Shown: positions 43,370 through 55,390, counted from the stretch's first letter. The stretch is 64,000 nt of DNA from Roseobacter sp. (GCA_002731875.1 PCCY01000019.1:195666-259665); one strand, 5' to 3'. Program-made: numbers and translations. The notes: generated by a model from the sequence alone, not told the origin.

Positions 43370-44877
43370 CAGCGGTTCAGCTCCATTATCTCGCGCACTT
43401 TAGAGACAAGATCCCCACGCGCCACTTCGTACTGGCTGGGGCGGTCCTTCCATTCCTCGAGCGTGGCGCTTTCGGCGATTTTCGCGCCAAGGATCAGGTC
43501 CTTGATCTGGATCATACCCTTGTCGAATTCATCCTCGCCCGCGATCACCGCCACCGGGCTGGCGCGGCGGTCTGCATATTTCAGCTGGTTGCCAAAGTTC
43601 TTGGGGTTGCCCAGATAAACCTCGGCCCGGATGCCTGCCTGACGCAATTCGGCAACCATCGCCTGATAGTCGGACATGCGCGCCTTATCCATGACGGTCA
43701 CCACAACGGGCCCTTCGGCCTGCGCCGACATCCGGCCCTTGGCCTGTAGCGCGGCAAGCAGCCGGTCGACGCCGATAGAGACACCGGTTGCAGGGACTTC
43801 CTGACCGGTGAAGCGCTTGACCAGATCGTCGTAACGCCCACCCCCTGCGACAGAGCCAAAGTTGCGTGGTCGGCCTTTTTCGTCCTGGATCTCGAAGGTC
43901 AGTTCCGCCTCGAACACCGGACCGGTGTAATAGCCAAGACCCCGCACGACAGAGGGGTCGATCTCCACGCGGTCAGCGCCGTAGCCGCCGACCGCCATTA
44001 GATCGGCGATGGTTTCCAACTCGTCCACGCCCTGCGCGCCTGTCTCGGAACCGGCGACCAGATCACGCAGCCGCGCGACGGTTTCCGCACCGCTGTCGCG
44101 TTTGGCTTGCATAAAGCCCATGACCACATCGGCCTGAGCATCGCTCAGCCCTGCCCCATCGGTAAAGTCGCCGCTGTCATCCTTGCGGCCCGCGCCCAGC
44201 AATGCGCGCACCCCGTCCAGCCCCAGCCGGTCGAGCTTGTCAATCGCACGCAGCACGATGCCGCGCTCGTGGGCGAAATTGTCGGGGTTGGCAGGGTCGA
44301 GCACGCCTGCGACCTCCATCACACCGTTGAGCACCTTGCGGTTGTTCACCCGCACGATGTAGTCGCCGCGGTCGATCCCGACTTCTTCCAGACAATCGGC
44401 CAGCATCGCGCAGATCTCTGCATCGGCCGCGACCGACGGTGCGCCGACCGTATCGGCATCGCATTGATAGAACTGGCGGAAGCGGCCCGGCCCCGGCTTT
44501 TCGTTGCGCCAGACCGGCCCCATCGCATAGCGCCGATAGGGCGTGGGCAGATCGTTGCGATGTTGTGCATAGACGCGTGCCAGCGGTGCGGTCAGGTCAT
44601 AGCGCAGGGCCAGCCAGTCGCCGGGCTTGTCCGCCTCTGCATCCTCTTGCCACGCGAAGACGCCCTCATTGGGGCGATCCACATCGGGAAGGAACTTGCC
44701 CAAAGCCTGCACCGTCTCGACCCCAGAGCTTTCCAGCGCGTCAAAGCCATAGCGATGATAGACCTGCGCAATCTTATGCAGCATCTCGGCGCGCTGTGTT
44801 ACTTCTGCACCGAAATAGTCACGAAACCCCTTTGGCGTTTCGGCCTTGGGGCGGGGGGTCTTTTTTGGCTTGGCCAT
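43369..44877 (-). CDS. hisS: Histidyl-tRNA synthetase
   Basis: ATG at 44877 ([17 protein letters not shown]) gives 502 residues. Class II motifs are [13 protein letters not shown], motif 2 [23 protein letters not shown], the histidine-specific [12 protein letters not shown] and motif 3 [12 protein letters not shown]. The C-terminal anticodon domain starts near [14 protein letters not shown] reading from 44988 would add an unlikely leader. It heads hisS-hisZ-hisG. Confidence 0.94.
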   Translation of the reverse strand: MAKPKKTPRPKAETPKGFRDYFGAEVTQRAEMLHKIAQVYHRYGFDALESSGVETVQALGKFLPDVDRPNEGVFAWQEDAEADKPGDWLALRYDLTAPLARVYAQHRNDLPTPYRRYAMGPVWRNEKPGPGRFRQFYQCDADTVGAPSVAADAEICAMLADCLEEVGIDRGDYIVRVNNRKVLNGVMEVAGVLDPANPDNFAHERGIVLRAIDKLDRLGLDGVRALLGAGRKDDSGDFTDGAGLSDAQADVVMGFMQAKRDSGAETVARLRDLVAGSETGAQGVDELETIADLMAVGGYGADRVEIDPSVVRGLGYYTGPVFEAELTFEIQDEKGRPRNFGSVAGGGRYDDLVKRFTGQEVPATGVSIGVDRLLAALQAKGRMSAQAEGPVVVTVMDKARMSDYQAMVAELRQAGIRAEVYLGNPKNFGNQLKYADRRASPVAVIAGEDEFDKGMIQIKDLILGAKIAESATLEEWKDRPSQYEVARGDLVSKVREIMELNR

Positions 44878-45035
44878 TGGATCACATCCTGTGGGCTGAA
44901 TATCGCGCTTCGCGTCTAGCCCAACCCCCCGCCAAGGGCAAGCGACGCGGCCCCGCTGCGGGACGCATCCCCCCTTATCGAACGCCATACAACCTGTTAG
45001 GAGGACGGCAAACGCGCAAGCTGCAAGGTGCCCTC

Positions 45036-45230
45036 ATGGATAAGCTCGAAGAACAAATGGCCCATCTGATCCGTACGGTGGATGACCTGTCCGATGTCGT
45101 CGCCCGTCAGGAGACAGAGATCGCGACCCTGACACGGCGGGTTCATATGCTGATGCAGCGCGAGGGCGAACGCGAGGCAGCGGGCTCCGACGGGGTTGTC
45201 ATCGGCAACGAACGCCCGCCGCACTATTGA
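45036..45230 (+). CDS. slyX: SlyX family protein
   Basis: 64 residues from ATG 45036: MDKLEEQMAHLIRTVDDLSDVV, a coiled-coil heptad run through to RRVHMLM, ending in the family's NERPPHY tail. SlyX proteins are small cytoplasmic coiled coils of uncertain role. It is convergent with dnaE, 44 bases away. Confidence 0.85.
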   Translation: MDKLEEQMAHLIRTVDDLSDVVARQETEIATLTRRVHMLMQREGEREAAGSDGVVIGNERPPHY

Positions 45231-45274
45231 TCGGAGCCTCGTCCAGGAAGCTGCCGTCGCCCCAGTGGGCCGCG

Positions 45275-48200
45275 TCAGATTTCCTCTACCTCCATCACGC
45301 CGGTCAGGGACCGGATGGCACCCTTGATCTTGGGGGTGACAGGGTATTCGGCGCAAAGATCGACCTCCACCTCGCCGGGCAGGGTCGGGTCCATCAAGCA
45401 CAGTTGCACCGGCCCCTTGCCCGCGCTGCGCGCCGCGGATCGGGCACCGGCCAACACATCGGCGACCGCCTGAATAGCCCCCGCATCATCCACAAAGATC
45501 CGCAGCCCCATGTTGCCCGCATCCTCGACCACCGTGTCGATCGGCACCACCGACCGGCCCAGCAGTTTCAACTGGTCGCTTTCCATCGTCGCCTCGACCA
45601 TGACCACGACCTTAGACCCTGTTTCAAGGTGGTCGCGCGCCAGTTCCAGCGTGTCCGAAAACAGCGTCACCTCGTAAGCGCCCGTCGGGTCCGACAACTG
45701 CGCAAAAGCAAAGCGGTTGCCGCGCGCCGATTTACGTTCCTGCCGACCGGCGACGATCCCTGCCAGACGGGCATTCATCGCCCCTTTGACCGAGACTTTC
45801 TCGGTCAACTCGTCCAGCGTCAGGAACGGCACACCGCCCGTGGCGGATTTGCGTTTCATCGGCCCCATGTAATCGTCCAGCGGGTGGCCCGACAGATAGA
45901 AGCCCACGGCCTTGAACTCTTCGGTCAGGCGTTCGGCGGCCTCCCAATCGTCGCAGGGCACGATGCGCGGCTCTGGCAAGTCATCCCCCGCCTCGCCAAA
46001 CAGCGACACCTGATTAGAGGCCTTCTGTTCGTGGATCGCGGCGGAATAGCTGACCAACCCGTCCAGCGACTGCCAGACGCGGCGTCGGTTGTTGTCCAGC
46101 TGGTCGAACGCACCGGACCGGGCCAGCATCTCAAGCGGACGTTTTCCCACCCGTTTCAGATCAACCCGCCGCGCCAGATCAAAAAGCGTGGCAAAGGGCT
46201 TGTCCACACCGTCCACCTTGCGGCCTTCGGTGATCAGCTTCATTGCTTCCACCCCGACGTTTTTCAGCGCGCCCAAGGCATAGACCAACGCGCCCTCGAC
46301 CACCTTGAACGTCGCATCACTGCGGTTCACACAAGGCGGCACCCAAGGCAGTTCCAGCCGTTTGCGGACCTCTTCGAAATAGACCGCCAGCTTGTCGGTC
46401 AGATGGATATCGCAGTTCATCACGCCGGCCATGAATTCGACCGGATGGTTCGCCTTGAGCCATGCGGTCTGATAGCTGACCACCGCATAGGCGGCGGCGT
46501 GGGATTTGTTAAAACCGTAGTTGGCGAATTTTTCCAGAAGGTCAAAAACCTCAGACGCCTTTTTCTTATCGACCCCGTTGGCCATCGCGCCTTTTTCGAA
46601 CTTGGGGCGTTCCTTCGCCATTTCCTCGGCGATCTTTTTACCCATCGCACGACGGAGCAGGTCGGCGCCGCCAAGGCTATAGCCCGCCATGACCTGCGCG
46701 ATCTGCATAACCTGTTCCTGGTAAACAATAATCCCCTGCGTTTCCTCCAGGATGTGGTCAATCGACGGATGCACGGATTCCCGCTCGCGCTGGCCGTTCT
46801 TGACCTCGCAATAGACCGGAATATTCTCCATCGGGCCGGGCCGATACAGCGCCACAAGGGCCACAATATCCTCGATACAGGTCGGCTTCATCCGCTTGAG
46901 GGCATCCATCATGCCGCTGGATTCCACCTGGAACACCGCAACCGTCTTGGCGCTGGCATAAAGCTTGTAAGAGGCCTCGTCGTCCAGCGGGATGGTGGCG
47001 ATATCGTCGATCAGCCCCTCGGGCGGCTCGAACAGTTCTGTCCCGTCGGCGGCCACATGCAGGTGACGGCCCGAGGATTTGATCTGGTCTACCGCGTTCT
47101 GGATGACGGTCAGGGTCTTGAGGCCCAGAAAGTCGAACTTGACCAGACCAGCCTGTTCGACCCATTTCATGTTGAACTGCGTCGCGGGCATATCGGACCG
47201 CGGGTCTTGATAAAGCGGCACCAGCGCGTCCAGCGGCCGGTCCCCGATCACAACCCCCGCCGCGTGGGTCGATGCGTTGCGCAACAGCCCCTCGACCTGC
47301 TGGCCATAGTTCAATAACCGCGCGACGACTTCCTCGTTCTTGGCCTCCTCGCGCAGGCGTGGTTCATCCGCCAGCGCCTTTTCGATGCTGACAGGTTTCA
47401 CGCCCTCGACAGGGATCATCTTGGACAGACGATCCACCTGCCCGTAGGGCATCTGCAATACCCGTCCGATGTCACGCACTGCCGCCTTGGACAAAAGCGC
47501 CCCAAAGGTGATGATCTGCCCCACCTTGTCGCGCCCGTATTTGCGCTGCACATATTGGATCACCTCTTCCCTGCGATCCATGCAAAAGTCGATGTCAAAG
47601 TCGGGCATCGATACCCGTTCGGGGTTCAGGAACCGTTCAAACAGCAGTTGATAGCGCAGCGGGTCCAGATCGGTAATCGTCAGCGCATAGGCCACCAGCG
47701 ATCCCGCTCCCGACCCGCGCCCCGGCCCGACGGGTATGTTCTGATCCTTTGCCCATTTGATGAAATCCGCAACGATCAAGAAATAGCCGGGAAACCCCAT
47801 GCCTTCGATGATACCCAGTTCGAAATCCAGGCGCTTTTCATATTCGTCTACAGAGGTCGCGTGGGGGATCACCTTGAGCCGGTTTTTCAGCCCCTCATGC
47901 GCCTGCCGCTTCAGCTCTTCAATCTCGTCATCCGCGAACTTCGGCAGAATAGGGGCACGGCGATAGGCCATGAATGCGCAGCGCCTTGCAATCTCGACGG
48001 TGTTGTCGATCGCTTCGGGAAGGTCGGCGAACAGCGCCAGCATTTCGGTTTGAGACTTGAAATAATGCTGATCCGTCAAGCGGCGACGATCCTGCTGCTG
48101 GTCCACATAGGCCCCTTCGGAAATGCATATCAAAGCGTCATGCGCCTCGTACATCGTCGATTTGGGGAAATAGACGTCGTTGGTTGCCACCAGCGGCAAC

Positions 48201-48808
48201 GCCATATCATACGCCATTTCAACAAACCCGCGTTCGGTCAAACGTTCCGCCTCGGGCAGGCCACTCTCGCCGGGATGGCGTTGCAGCTCGATATACAGAC
48301 GGTCGCCAAAGGCGCTGTGCAGACGTTTCACCAATTCTTCCGCGGCAGTCCTTTGACCAGCCTGCAACAAATGCCCCACCGGGCCATTGGCCCCTCCTGA
48401 CAGGCAAATCAAGCCACCACTCAATGTCTCGAGCTCGGCCAACGTGACCTGAGGCAGCTCCCCGCCCTTGTCGATATAAAGGCAGGAATTCAGTTTCATC
48501 AGGTTTTCATAGCCGGCCTCTGACTGAGCCAGCAAAACCACCGGTGCGGGCGCGCGGGGCTTTTCCCCGGGCTGAAGCTTCACATAGGCCAGATCGACCT
48601 GACACCCGATGATCGGCTGCACGCCAGCATCAGACATCGCAACAGAAAATTCCAGTGCTGCAAACATGTTGTTGGTATCGGTCAGCGCCAGTGCCGGCAT
48701 ATCCGCGGCCTTGCACAGGTCGGGCAGCTTTTTCAGCCGCAACGCGCCTTCCAACAACGAATATTCCGAATGCGAGCGCAGGTGAATGAATCGGGGTGCT
48801 TGTGCCAT
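45275..48808 (-). CDS. dnaE: DNA polymerase III alpha subunit
   Basis: 1177 residues, normal for type 1 DnaE. The N-terminal PHP domain begins FIHLRSHSEYSLLEGALRL. The polymerase core includes VGPGRGSGAGSLVAYAL and PDFDIDFCMDRREEVIQYV with the catalytic Asp pair, and KSHAAAYAVVSYQTAWLKA. Helix-hairpin-helix and OB domains follow. It is the replicative polymerase. It is divergent from xdhA. Confidence 0.96.
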   Translation of the reverse strand: MAQAPRFIHLRSHSEYSLLEGALRLKKLPDLCKAADMPALALTDTNNMFAALEFSVAMSDAGVQPIIGCQVDLAYVKLQPGEKPRAPAPVVLLAQSEAGYENLMKLNSCLYIDKGGELPQVTLAELETLSGGLICLSGGANGPVGHLLQAGQRTAAEELVKRLHSAFGDRLYIELQRHPGESGLPEAERLTERGFVEMAYDMALPLVATNDVYFPKSTMYEAHDALICISEGAYVDQQQDRRRLTDQHYFKSQTEMLALFADLPEAIDNTVEIARRCAFMAYRRAPILPKFADDEIEELKRQAHEGLKNRLKVIPHATSVDEYEKRLDFELGIIEGMGFPGYFLIVADFIKWAKDQNIPVGPGRGSGAGSLVAYALTITDLDPLRYQLLFERFLNPERVSMPDFDIDFCMDRREEVIQYVQRKYGRDKVGQIITFGALLSKAAVRDIGRVLQMPYGQVDRLSKMIPVEGVKPVSIEKALADEPRLREEAKNEEVVARLLNYGQQVEGLLRNASTHAAGVVIGDRPLDALVPLYQDPRSDMPATQFNMKWVEQAGLVKFDFLGLKTLTVIQNAVDQIKSSGRHLHVAADGTELFEPPEGLIDDIATIPLDDEASYKLYASAKTVAVFQVESSGMMDALKRMKPTCIEDIVALVALYRPGPMENIPVYCEVKNGQRERESVHPSIDHILEETQGIIVYQEQVMQIAQVMAGYSLGGADLLRRAMGKKIAEEMAKERPKFEKGAMANGVDKKKASEVFDLLEKFANYGFNKSHAAAYAVVSYQTAWLKANHPVEFMAGVMNCDIHLTDKLAVYFEEVRKRLELPWVPPCVNRSDATFKVVEGALVYALGALKNVGVEAMKLITEGRKVDGVDKPFATLFDLARRVDLKRVGKRPLEMLARSGAFDQLDNNRRRVWQSLDGLVSYSAAIHEQKASNQVSLFGEAGDDLPEPRIVPCDDWEAAERLTEEFKAVGFYLSGHPLDDYMGPMKRKSATGGVPFLTLDELTEKVSVKGAMNARLAGIVAGRQERKSARGNRFAFAQLSDPTGAYEVTLFSDTLELARDHLETGSKVVVMVEATMESDQLKLLGRSVVPIDTVVEDAGNMGLRIFVDDAGAIQAVADVLAGARSAARSAGKGPVQLCLMDPTLPGEVEVDLCAEYPVTPKIKGAIRSLTGVMEVEEI

Positions 48809-49031
48809 TGGTCAAGCTTACCCAAGCGCGCTCCCCGCCACCAGACCCGACGTTGCAGCCGATCAGGTTTTCCGCCAAACGGCCGGCTGCTGGTGCTGAT
48901 GCCCCATAATACCCCTTGCCAAGCCCCCCCGCACCCGCCTAGCCTCTTTCGACATCTGCCCGCACCGCGTTCTACGTCGCATCGAACGCAGCGCAGCTCA
49001 GGGGCCCTGGTACCGCGGCGGAACGAACCCT

Positions 49032-50438
49032 ATGGACATCACTTTTCTTCTCAACGGAGAAGTCGTGTCGCTGACCGACATCTCTCCTTCCACCACTTTG
49101 CTGAACTGGTTGCGCGATACCCAAAGCCTGACTGGCACCAAGGAAGGCTGTAACGAAGGCGACTGCGGGGCGTGCTCCGTGATGGTCAGTGATGCGCAGG
49201 GGCACCGCGCCGTTAACGGTTGCATCCTGTTCCTGCCCCAGATCCATGGCAAATCCGTCACCACCGTCGAAGGCGTCAGCGCCCCCGGTGGGGCCCTGCA
49301 CCCCGTGCAACAAACCATGATCGACCATCACGGCAGCCAATGCGGCTTCTGCACACCTGGGTTTGTCGTGACCATGGCCACCGATCACCTGAACGGAAAA
49401 ACCGATCACGCCACGCAATTGGCCGGCAACCTGTGCCGCTGCACCGGCTACGCCCCTATCATACGCGCCGCTCGGGCCGCCGAGACCGCACCGGTACCGC
49501 CCCATCTCAGGGACCTGAAAATTCCAGATGGCAAAATATCCTCGGGGGGGCCGGCGCAGCCGGACGGGGGCAGACAGCCCCCTCGCCCCTGCCAACCCGA
49601 AACCACCGACGATCTGGCCCATTGGTACGCTGACAATCCCGATGCGACGTTGGTTGCTGGGGCTACCGACGTGGGCCTCTGGGTGACCAAACAATTCCGG
49701 GATCTTGGACCGATGGTTTTTCTGAACCGACTCCAGGACCTGGGCGGTATCAGTGACGAAGGCAGCGCCTGGCGCATCGGCGCAACCACCACGATTGCCG
49801 ACCTCGAAGCCCACTTTGCCCCCCTCCACCCGAGCCTCGGTGCGATGCTGCGGCGCTACGGCTCGGCGCAGGTGCGCAATGCCGCGACCATCGGTGGCAA
49901 TATCGCCAATGGCTCTCCTATCGGCGACGGCCCCCCTGCATTGATCGCGATGGGGGCAACCCTACACCTGCGGTACCGTGACACGCGCCGCGCGCTCCCG
50001 CTCGAGGATTTCTTTCTCGACTACGGCAAGCAGGACCGGAAGCCGGGCGAATTCGTCGAAGCGATCACGGTACCCAAGCAGCCCGACACCCTGCGGTGTT
50101 ACAAGCTAAGCAAACGGTTTGATCAAGACATCTCGGCAGTGTGCGGCTGCATCAACCTCACGCTCGAAGGCAGCGTCATCACCGATGCCCGTATCGCATA
50201 CGGAGGCATGGCGGGCATCCCCAAACGTGCGGCGGAGACCGAAGCGGCGCTGATCAATCAATCGTTTGACGAGACCAGCATACGCCGTGCGATGATCGCC
50301 CTGCCGATGGACTTCCAACCGCTGACCGACATGCGCGCCTCGGCGCAATACCGGTTGCTGACAGCACAAAACCTGCTGCTGCGCTATCTGTACGAAATGA
50401 ACGGCGTGCCAACCAACCTGCACGAGGTGACCGCATGA
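49032..50438 (+). CDS. xdhA: Xanthine dehydrogenase small subunit (FeS/FAD)
   Basis: 468 residues. The plant-type [2Fe-2S] cluster is bound by [13 protein letters not shown], the second cluster by CGFCTPGFV and [10 protein letters not shown]. The FAD domain starts near residue 200 with [12 protein letters not shown] and [17 protein letters not shown]. It passes electrons from the Mo site to NAD+. It overlaps xdhB by 4 bases. Confidence 0.94.
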   Translation: MDITFLLNGEVVSLTDISPSTTLLNWLRDTQSLTGTKEGCNEGDCGACSVMVSDAQGHRAVNGCILFLPQIHGKSVTTVEGVSAPGGALHPVQQTMIDHHGSQCGFCTPGFVVTMATDHLNGKTDHATQLAGNLCRCTGYAPIIRAARAAETAPVPPHLRDLKIPDGKISSGGPAQPDGGRQPPRPCQPETTDDLAHWYADNPDATLVAGATDVGLWVTKQFRDLGPMVFLNRLQDLGGISDEGSAWRIGATTTIADLEAHFAPLHPSLGAMLRRYGSAQVRNAATIGGNIANGSPIGDGPPALIAMGATLHLRYRDTRRALPLEDFFLDYGKQDRKPGEFVEAITVPKQPDTLRCYKLSKRFDQDISAVCGCINLTLEGSVITDARIAYGGMAGIPKRAAETEAALINQSFDETSIRRAMIALPMDFQPLTDMRASAQYRLLTAQNLLLRYLYEMNGVPTNLHEVTA

Positions 50439-52837
50439 GCGTCGCCAAACCCCTGCCCCATGATGCCGCCAGATTGCATGTGACGGGGGCAGCCCGCTAT
50501 GTCGATGACATCCCGGCGCCCGCCAGCGCGCTGCACATTGCCTTTGGCCTCAGCCCGGTCGCCGCGGGTACGATCAACGCGGTAGACCTGCGCGACGTCG
50601 CCGCCGCCCCGGGTGTCGTGGCGGTACTTACCGCCGCGGACCTGCCATTTGAAAACGATGTGTCGCCTTCCAACCACGACGAACCGTTGCTGGCCAAAGA
50701 GGCGGTGCATTATGCGGGCCAACCCATCTTCATGGTGGTGGCCACCAGCCACCTCGCGGCCCGGTATGCTGCGCGGCTCGGGCATGTTGAGATTACCGAA
50801 ACGACCCCTATCCTGACCATCGAAGATGCGCTTGCCGCCAATTCCCGGTTTGAAGATGGGCCGCGCATCTACCGGAAAGGCGACGCCGATGCCGCGCTGA
50901 AAACCGCCCCACATATCTTGACCGGAACCATTCATATCGGCGGACAGGAGCACTTTTACCTCGAAGGGCAAGCGGCATTGGCCCAACCCCAGGATAATGG
51001 TGACATGGTCGTGCAATCCTCAACCCAGCACCCCACCGAGATCCAGCATAAAGTGGCCGAAGCCTTGGGCAAACCCATGCATGCCGTGCGCGTCGAGACC
51101 CGCCGGATGGGGGGCGGCTTCGGTGGCAAGGAAAGTCAGGGCAACGCGCTTGCCGTTGCCTGCGCCGTCGCCGCCGCGCGGACGGGGGGCACCTGCAAAA
51201 TGCGGTATGACCGCGACGATGACATGATCGTCACGGGCAAACGCCACGACTTTCGCATCGACTACAGCGTCGGCTTCGGCGCAGACGGGGTCATTACGGC
51301 GCTGGATGTCACCCACTATACCCGTTGTGGCTGGGCGATGGATCTGTCGCTGCCCGTGGCCGACCGCGCGATGCTGCACGCGGACAACGCCTATCATCTG
51401 GACAACATACGTATTACGTCGCACCGTTTGCGCACCAACATGCAAAGCGCGACGGCATTTCGTGGGTTCGGCGGCCCCCAGGGGATCGTCGGGATCGAAC
51501 GGGTCATGGACCACATCGCGCAGCATTTGGCCATTGATCCGCTGGCGGTGCGCCGGGCTAATTACTACGCCGACGTGATGCAACCTGACAACAGCGGTAT
51601 CGCGCATGACAATCGCGGCGTGCCTGACCCCTCGGCCGATCTTGCCTCTCGGGGTGCGCCCGCGGTGTCACAGACCGGACCGGTGCAAACCCGAACCGAC
51701 GTACAGACCACGCCCTATCACCAACCCGTCCAGGATTGCATTATCAACGCGCTGACGGATCGCCTGGCCGAAACGTCGAATTACACCGCCCGCCGCGCCG
51801 CCGTTGCCGAATGGAACGCGGCGCAGCCGGTCTTGAAACGCGGTATCGCGCTCACCCCGGTGAAGTTCGGCATCTCCTTCACTCTGACCCATCTTAACCA
51901 GGCAGGCGCGTTGGTGCACGTCTATCAGGACGGCTCGATTCACCTGAATCACGGCGGTACCGAAATGGGCCAGGGGCTGTTTCAGAAAGTCGCCCAAATC
52001 GCAGCCAGCCGATTTGGCGTCGATATCTCGGCTGTCAGGATTACCGCGACCGACACCGGCAAAGTGCCCAATACGTCGGCGACGGCAGCGTCCTCCGGTA
52101 CCGATCTGAACGGCATGGCGGTACAGGCTGCCTGTGACACGATCCGTGACCGCATCGCCGCACATCTCGCCGAGCGGCACCAGACCCGGCCCGATGCCGT
52201 GCATTTTGCAGATGGCAAGGTCATCGTCGGTGGCGAACAGCTGAGCTTTGCGCAGGCTGCCGCGTCGGCCTATGAAAACCGCGTATCGCTGTCATCGACC
52301 GGGTATTACAAGACGCCGGAAATCGAATGGGACCGGATTGCTGGCCGCGGGCGTCCGTTTTTCTACTTTGCCTATGGTGCCGCTGTCACCGAAGTGGTGA
52401 TCGACACCTTGACCGGAGAAAACCGCATTTTACGCGCTGACATTCTGCATGACGCCGGCACGTCGCTGAACCCGGCGCTCGATATCGGCCAGATCGAAGG
52501 TGGTTATGTCCAGGGCGCAGGGTGGCTGACCACCGAAGAGCTGGTCTGGGATGCCAAGGGCGCGCTGCGGACCCATGCGCCATCGACCTACAAGATACCG
52601 GCCATCTCGGACACGCCGGATGTGTTCAACGTGGCCCTGTGGGATCAACCCAACCCTGCGCAGACGGTATATCGGTCCAAAGCGGTTGGTGAACCGCCGT
52701 TGATGCTGGGGATATCCGCTTTCATGGCGTTATCGGATGCCGTCAGCGCCTGCGGTGACGGGTTCGGAGATCTCCAAGCACCTGCAACCGCCGAGGCCGT
52801 GTTGACCGCCATCGGGAAGGCCCGCAATGCCCTTTGA
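50435..52837 (+). CDS. xdhB: Xanthine dehydrogenase large subunit (molybdopterin)
   Basis: 800 residues, with [13 protein letters not shown] at the N-terminus and the molybdopterin motifs [20 protein letters not shown] and [18 protein letters not shown]. The C-terminal [20 protein letters not shown] contains the catalytic Glu region. It oxidises hypoxanthine and xanthine towards urate. Confidence 0.94.
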   Translation: MSVAKPLPHDAARLHVTGAARYVDDIPAPASALHIAFGLSPVAAGTINAVDLRDVAAAPGVVAVLTAADLPFENDVSPSNHDEPLLAKEAVHYAGQPIFMVVATSHLAARYAARLGHVEITETTPILTIEDALAANSRFEDGPRIYRKGDADAALKTAPHILTGTIHIGGQEHFYLEGQAALAQPQDNGDMVVQSSTQHPTEIQHKVAEALGKPMHAVRVETRRMGGGFGGKESQGNALAVACAVAAARTGGTCKMRYDRDDDMIVTGKRHDFRIDYSVGFGADGVITALDVTHYTRCGWAMDLSLPVADRAMLHADNAYHLDNIRITSHRLRTNMQSATAFRGFGGPQGIVGIERVMDHIAQHLAIDPLAVRRANYYADVMQPDNSGIAHDNRGVPDPSADLASRGAPAVSQTGPVQTRTDVQTTPYHQPVQDCIINALTDRLAETSNYTARRAAVAEWNAAQPVLKRGIALTPVKFGISFTLTHLNQAGALVHVYQDGSIHLNHGGTEMGQGLFQKVAQIAASRFGVDISAVRITATDTGKVPNTSATAASSGTDLNGMAVQAACDTIRDRIAAHLAERHQTRPDAVHFADGKVIVGGEQLSFAQAAASAYENRVSLSSTGYYKTPEIEWDRIAGRGRPFFYFAYGAAVTEVVIDTLTGENRILRADILHDAGTSLNPALDIGQIEGGYVQGAGWLTTEELVWDAKGALRTHAPSTYKIPAISDTPDVFNVALWDQPNPAQTVYRSKAVGEPPLMLGISAFMALSDAVSACGDGFGDLQAPATAEAVLTAIGKARNAL

Positions 52838-53798
52838 CCGCGAAGCCCTTGCGGATGCTGTCGCCGTCCACGGCGTTGTGGCCCGGATTGTGCTGGTCCA
52901 GGTGAAGGGGTCGGCCCCCCGCCCCGCCGGTACGTCGATGCTGGTTTGGCGGGACGGCAGCAGTGGCACGATCGGCGGCGGGCAGCTGGAACTACAATCC
53001 ATGAAGGCCGCAGCCGAGATGCTCATGGGTGGACCAGCGGCCAAGGTATCGCGTCGGGCCTTGGGCCCATCGTTGAACCAATGCTGCGGCGGGGCCGTCA
53101 CAGTGGTGACCGAGGTTTTCGACCGGCAAACGCTGGAGCAACTGCGCAGCGATTTCACGCGCATCTATCTGCGACAGGTCGACCCCGACGCCCCGGCCCT
53201 GCCCGCCGCGCTTGTTGCAAAGCTGCGGCGGGCCGACATCGCCGATACGCCGCTTTCCATCACCCTTCAGAACGGGTGGCTGGCAGAAGCGATGTGGCGT
53301 CCGAGCAGACAGGTAGTGATCTATGGTGCGGGTCACGTCGGCAGCGCCTTGGCGCGCGTCCTTGCCCCGCTTCCGCAGTTTCGCACGGTGCTTGCTGACC
53401 CGCGTCCCGGATACCTGGACAGTTGCCCGGTCGGAATCGCCGCCGCCGCTGGCCCCTGGTCCACCGCCATGTCCCAGGCCGAACCTGATGCCGCCCATTT
53501 TATCATGACCCCTGCACATGACCAGGACCTCGAGCTTTGCCACCTGTTGCTAAGCCGCGACTTCGCCTTCGGCGGGTTGATCGGGTCTGGTACCAAATGG
53601 GCCCGGTTCCGAAGCCGTCTGGCCGCACTGGGCCACCCGACGGAGCGGATAGACAAGATCCTCTGTCCGATCGGCGACCGGACCCTGGGGAAACATCCGC
53701 AGGCGATTGCCCTTGGCGTGGCCACGCAACTGTTGCACTTTAGGCCCGTACATAGGAATAACACCGCAGGCATGGACGAAAAGGAACGCAGCGCATGA
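52827..53798 (+). CDS. xdhC: Xanthine dehydrogenase accessory protein
   Basis: 323 residues. The N-terminal XdhC/CoxI segment has RIVLVQVKGSAPRPAGTSMLV and TIGGGQLE; a Rossmann domain follows (VIYGAGHVGSALARVLA). The C-terminus has FGGLIGSGTKWARFRSRL. XdhC binds and sulfurates the molybdenum cofactor before insertion into XdhB. It overlaps xdhB by 11 bases and the following ABC gene by 4. Confidence 0.92.
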   Translation: MPFDREALADAVAVHGVVARIVLVQVKGSAPRPAGTSMLVWRDGSSGTIGGGQLELQSMKAAAEMLMGGPAAKVSRRALGPSLNQCCGGAVTVVTEVFDRQTLEQLRSDFTRIYLRQVDPDAPALPAALVAKLRRADIADTPLSITLQNGWLAEAMWRPSRQVVIYGAGHVGSALARVLAPLPQFRTVLADPRPGYLDSCPVGIAAAAGPWSTAMSQAEPDAAHFIMTPAHDQDLELCHLLLSRDFAFGGLIGSGTKWARFRSRLAALGHPTERIDKILCPIGDRTLGKHPQAIALGVATQLLHFRPVHRNNTAGMDEKERSA

Positions 53799-55315
53799 CC
53801 GATACGCCCCTTTTGGCGCTTTCCGGCTTGACCAAGGCCTATCCCGGTGTCGTTGCCAATGATGGTGTATCGCTGCGCATCGCCCCCGGCGAAGTCCACG
53901 CCCTGTTGGGTGAAAATGGTGCCGGAAAGTCCACGCTGGTCAAGATGATTTATGGGCTGGTCAAGCCCGATAGCGGCAAGATGGAGATGAACGGCAGCGC
54001 CTATACCCCGCAAGAGCCACGCGACGCCCGCGCCGCCGGTGTCGGCATGGTGTTCCAGCACTTTTCGCTTTTCGATGCGCTTAGCGTCGCCGAGAACATC
54101 GCGCTCGGTATGGAACATGCCCCGAAGTTGCGTCGGTTGAGCCACCAGATCCGCGAGGTATCAGAGGCGTATGGCCTGCCGCTTTCCCCGGATCGCATCG
54201 TCGGAGACCTATCCGCGGGGGAACGCCAGCGGGTCGAAATCATCAGATGTCTGCTGCAAGACCCCAAGCTGTTGATCATGGACGAACCGACGTCGGTCCT
54301 GACGCCGCAAGAGGTTGAGATTCTTTTCAAGACACTGCGCAAACTCAGCGCCGAAGGCACGGCGATACTATATATTTCGCATAAGCTTGAGGAAATTCGT
54401 AACCTCTGTGACAGTGCGACGATCCTGCGATTGGGTCGGGTGGTCGGTCATTGCACGCCCGCACACACCACCGCGCGCGAGATGGCCGAGATGATGGTGG
54501 GCAGCACGCTGAAAACCCCGACACGGGCCGGCAAGACGCCGGGGAAGGTGGTTCTGGATATCCAGCGGCTGAGTGCGAAGTCTCCGAGCGCGTTTGGCAT
54601 GCCGCTGCGCGAAATCACCGTGCAGGTCCGCGCGGGAGAGGTTCTGGGGATTGGCGGGGTTGCCGGCAACGGCCAGGACGAATTGCTGGCCGCCCTGTCG
54701 GGCGAGGCACCATGCGCCGCCGGGATGATCGTCTTTGACGGTCAAGATGTCGGCCCGCTGGGGCCAACCGCGCGGCGCAGGTTGGGCATTCTTACAGCGC
54801 CTGAAGAACGCCTGGGGCACGCTGCGGTGCCCGATATGACGCTGGTGGAGAATGCGATGCTTACCGGTGCGGCACGCGAAAAGCTGGAACGCAGGGGGAT
54901 GCTTGATTGGCAGGCTGCCAAACGGTTTGCCGAAAACATCGTCGCGAAATTCGATGTGCGCACCCCTGGAGCTGCAAACGTCGCACGGTCGCTGTCGGGG
55001 GGCAACTTGCAGAAATTCGTGATCGGCCGCGAAGTCTTGCAACGCCCCCGCGTGTTGGTGGTCAACCAGCCCACATGGGGGGTTGACGCGTCGGCGGCTG
55101 CTGCCATTCGGCAGGCGCTGCTGGATCTCGCCGAAAATGGTGCCGCGGTGATAGTGGTCAGCCAGGATCTGGACGAGTTGATGGAAATTTCGGATCTGTT
55201 CGCCGCATTGAACGAGGGCCGCTTGTCAGTGCCGCGTCCCGCGCAGGGGCTTACGGTAGAGGAGATCGGGTTGATGATGGGCGGTGCCCACGGCATGGAG
55301 GTCGCACATGTATAA
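53795..55315 (+). CDS. BMP-family nucleoside ABC transporter, double ATPase
   Basis: 506 residues with two ABC domains, as in YufO/RbsA-like proteins. The first has Walker A GENGAGKSTLVK, LSAGERQRVEIIRCL and LLIMDEPTSVL. The second domain begins near residue 260, with a degenerate Walker A-like GVAGNGQDELLAAL and LSGGNLQKFVIGREV. Coupled to xdhC, so purine nucleosides or bases are the likely cargo. Confidence 0.9.
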   Translation: MTDTPLLALSGLTKAYPGVVANDGVSLRIAPGEVHALLGENGAGKSTLVKMIYGLVKPDSGKMEMNGSAYTPQEPRDARAAGVGMVFQHFSLFDALSVAENIALGMEHAPKLRRLSHQIREVSEAYGLPLSPDRIVGDLSAGERQRVEIIRCLLQDPKLLIMDEPTSVLTPQEVEILFKTLRKLSAEGTAILYISHKLEEIRNLCDSATILRLGRVVGHCTPAHTTAREMAEMMVGSTLKTPTRAGKTPGKVVLDIQRLSAKSPSAFGMPLREITVQVRAGEVLGIGGVAGNGQDELLAALSGEAPCAAGMIVFDGQDVGPLGPTARRRLGILTAPEERLGHAAVPDMTLVENAMLTGAAREKLERRGMLDWQAAKRFAENIVAKFDVRTPGAANVARSLSGGNLQKFVIGREVLQRPRVLVVNQPTWGVDASAAAAIRQALLDLAENGAAVIVVSQDLDELMEISDLFAALNEGRLSVPRPAQGLTVEEIGLMMGGAHGMEVAHV

Positions 55316-55326
55316 ACCAGTGCCGC

Positions 55327-55347
55327 GCGGGGGTTTCACACCCCCGC
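55327..55347 (+). other. Perfect hairpin between ABC ATPase and permease genes
   Basis: GCGGGGGT (55327-55334) and ACCCCCGC (55340-55347) form a stem 12 bases after the ATPase stop. No T tract follows, so a role in mRNA stability or partial Rho-dependent termination is more likely than a simple terminator. Confidence 0.5.
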
Positions 55348-55390
55348 ACCCCCGTGGAGTTTACCGGCAAAATGAAAACGGCGGTGCGGC

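Noticed and set aside
45227-47317. Long open frame of 696 codons on the plus strand opposite dnaE
   Set aside because: It is the antisense shadow of dnaE; its composition is His/Arg/Gln-rich with no family resemblance, while the opposite strand encodes an intact polymerase.
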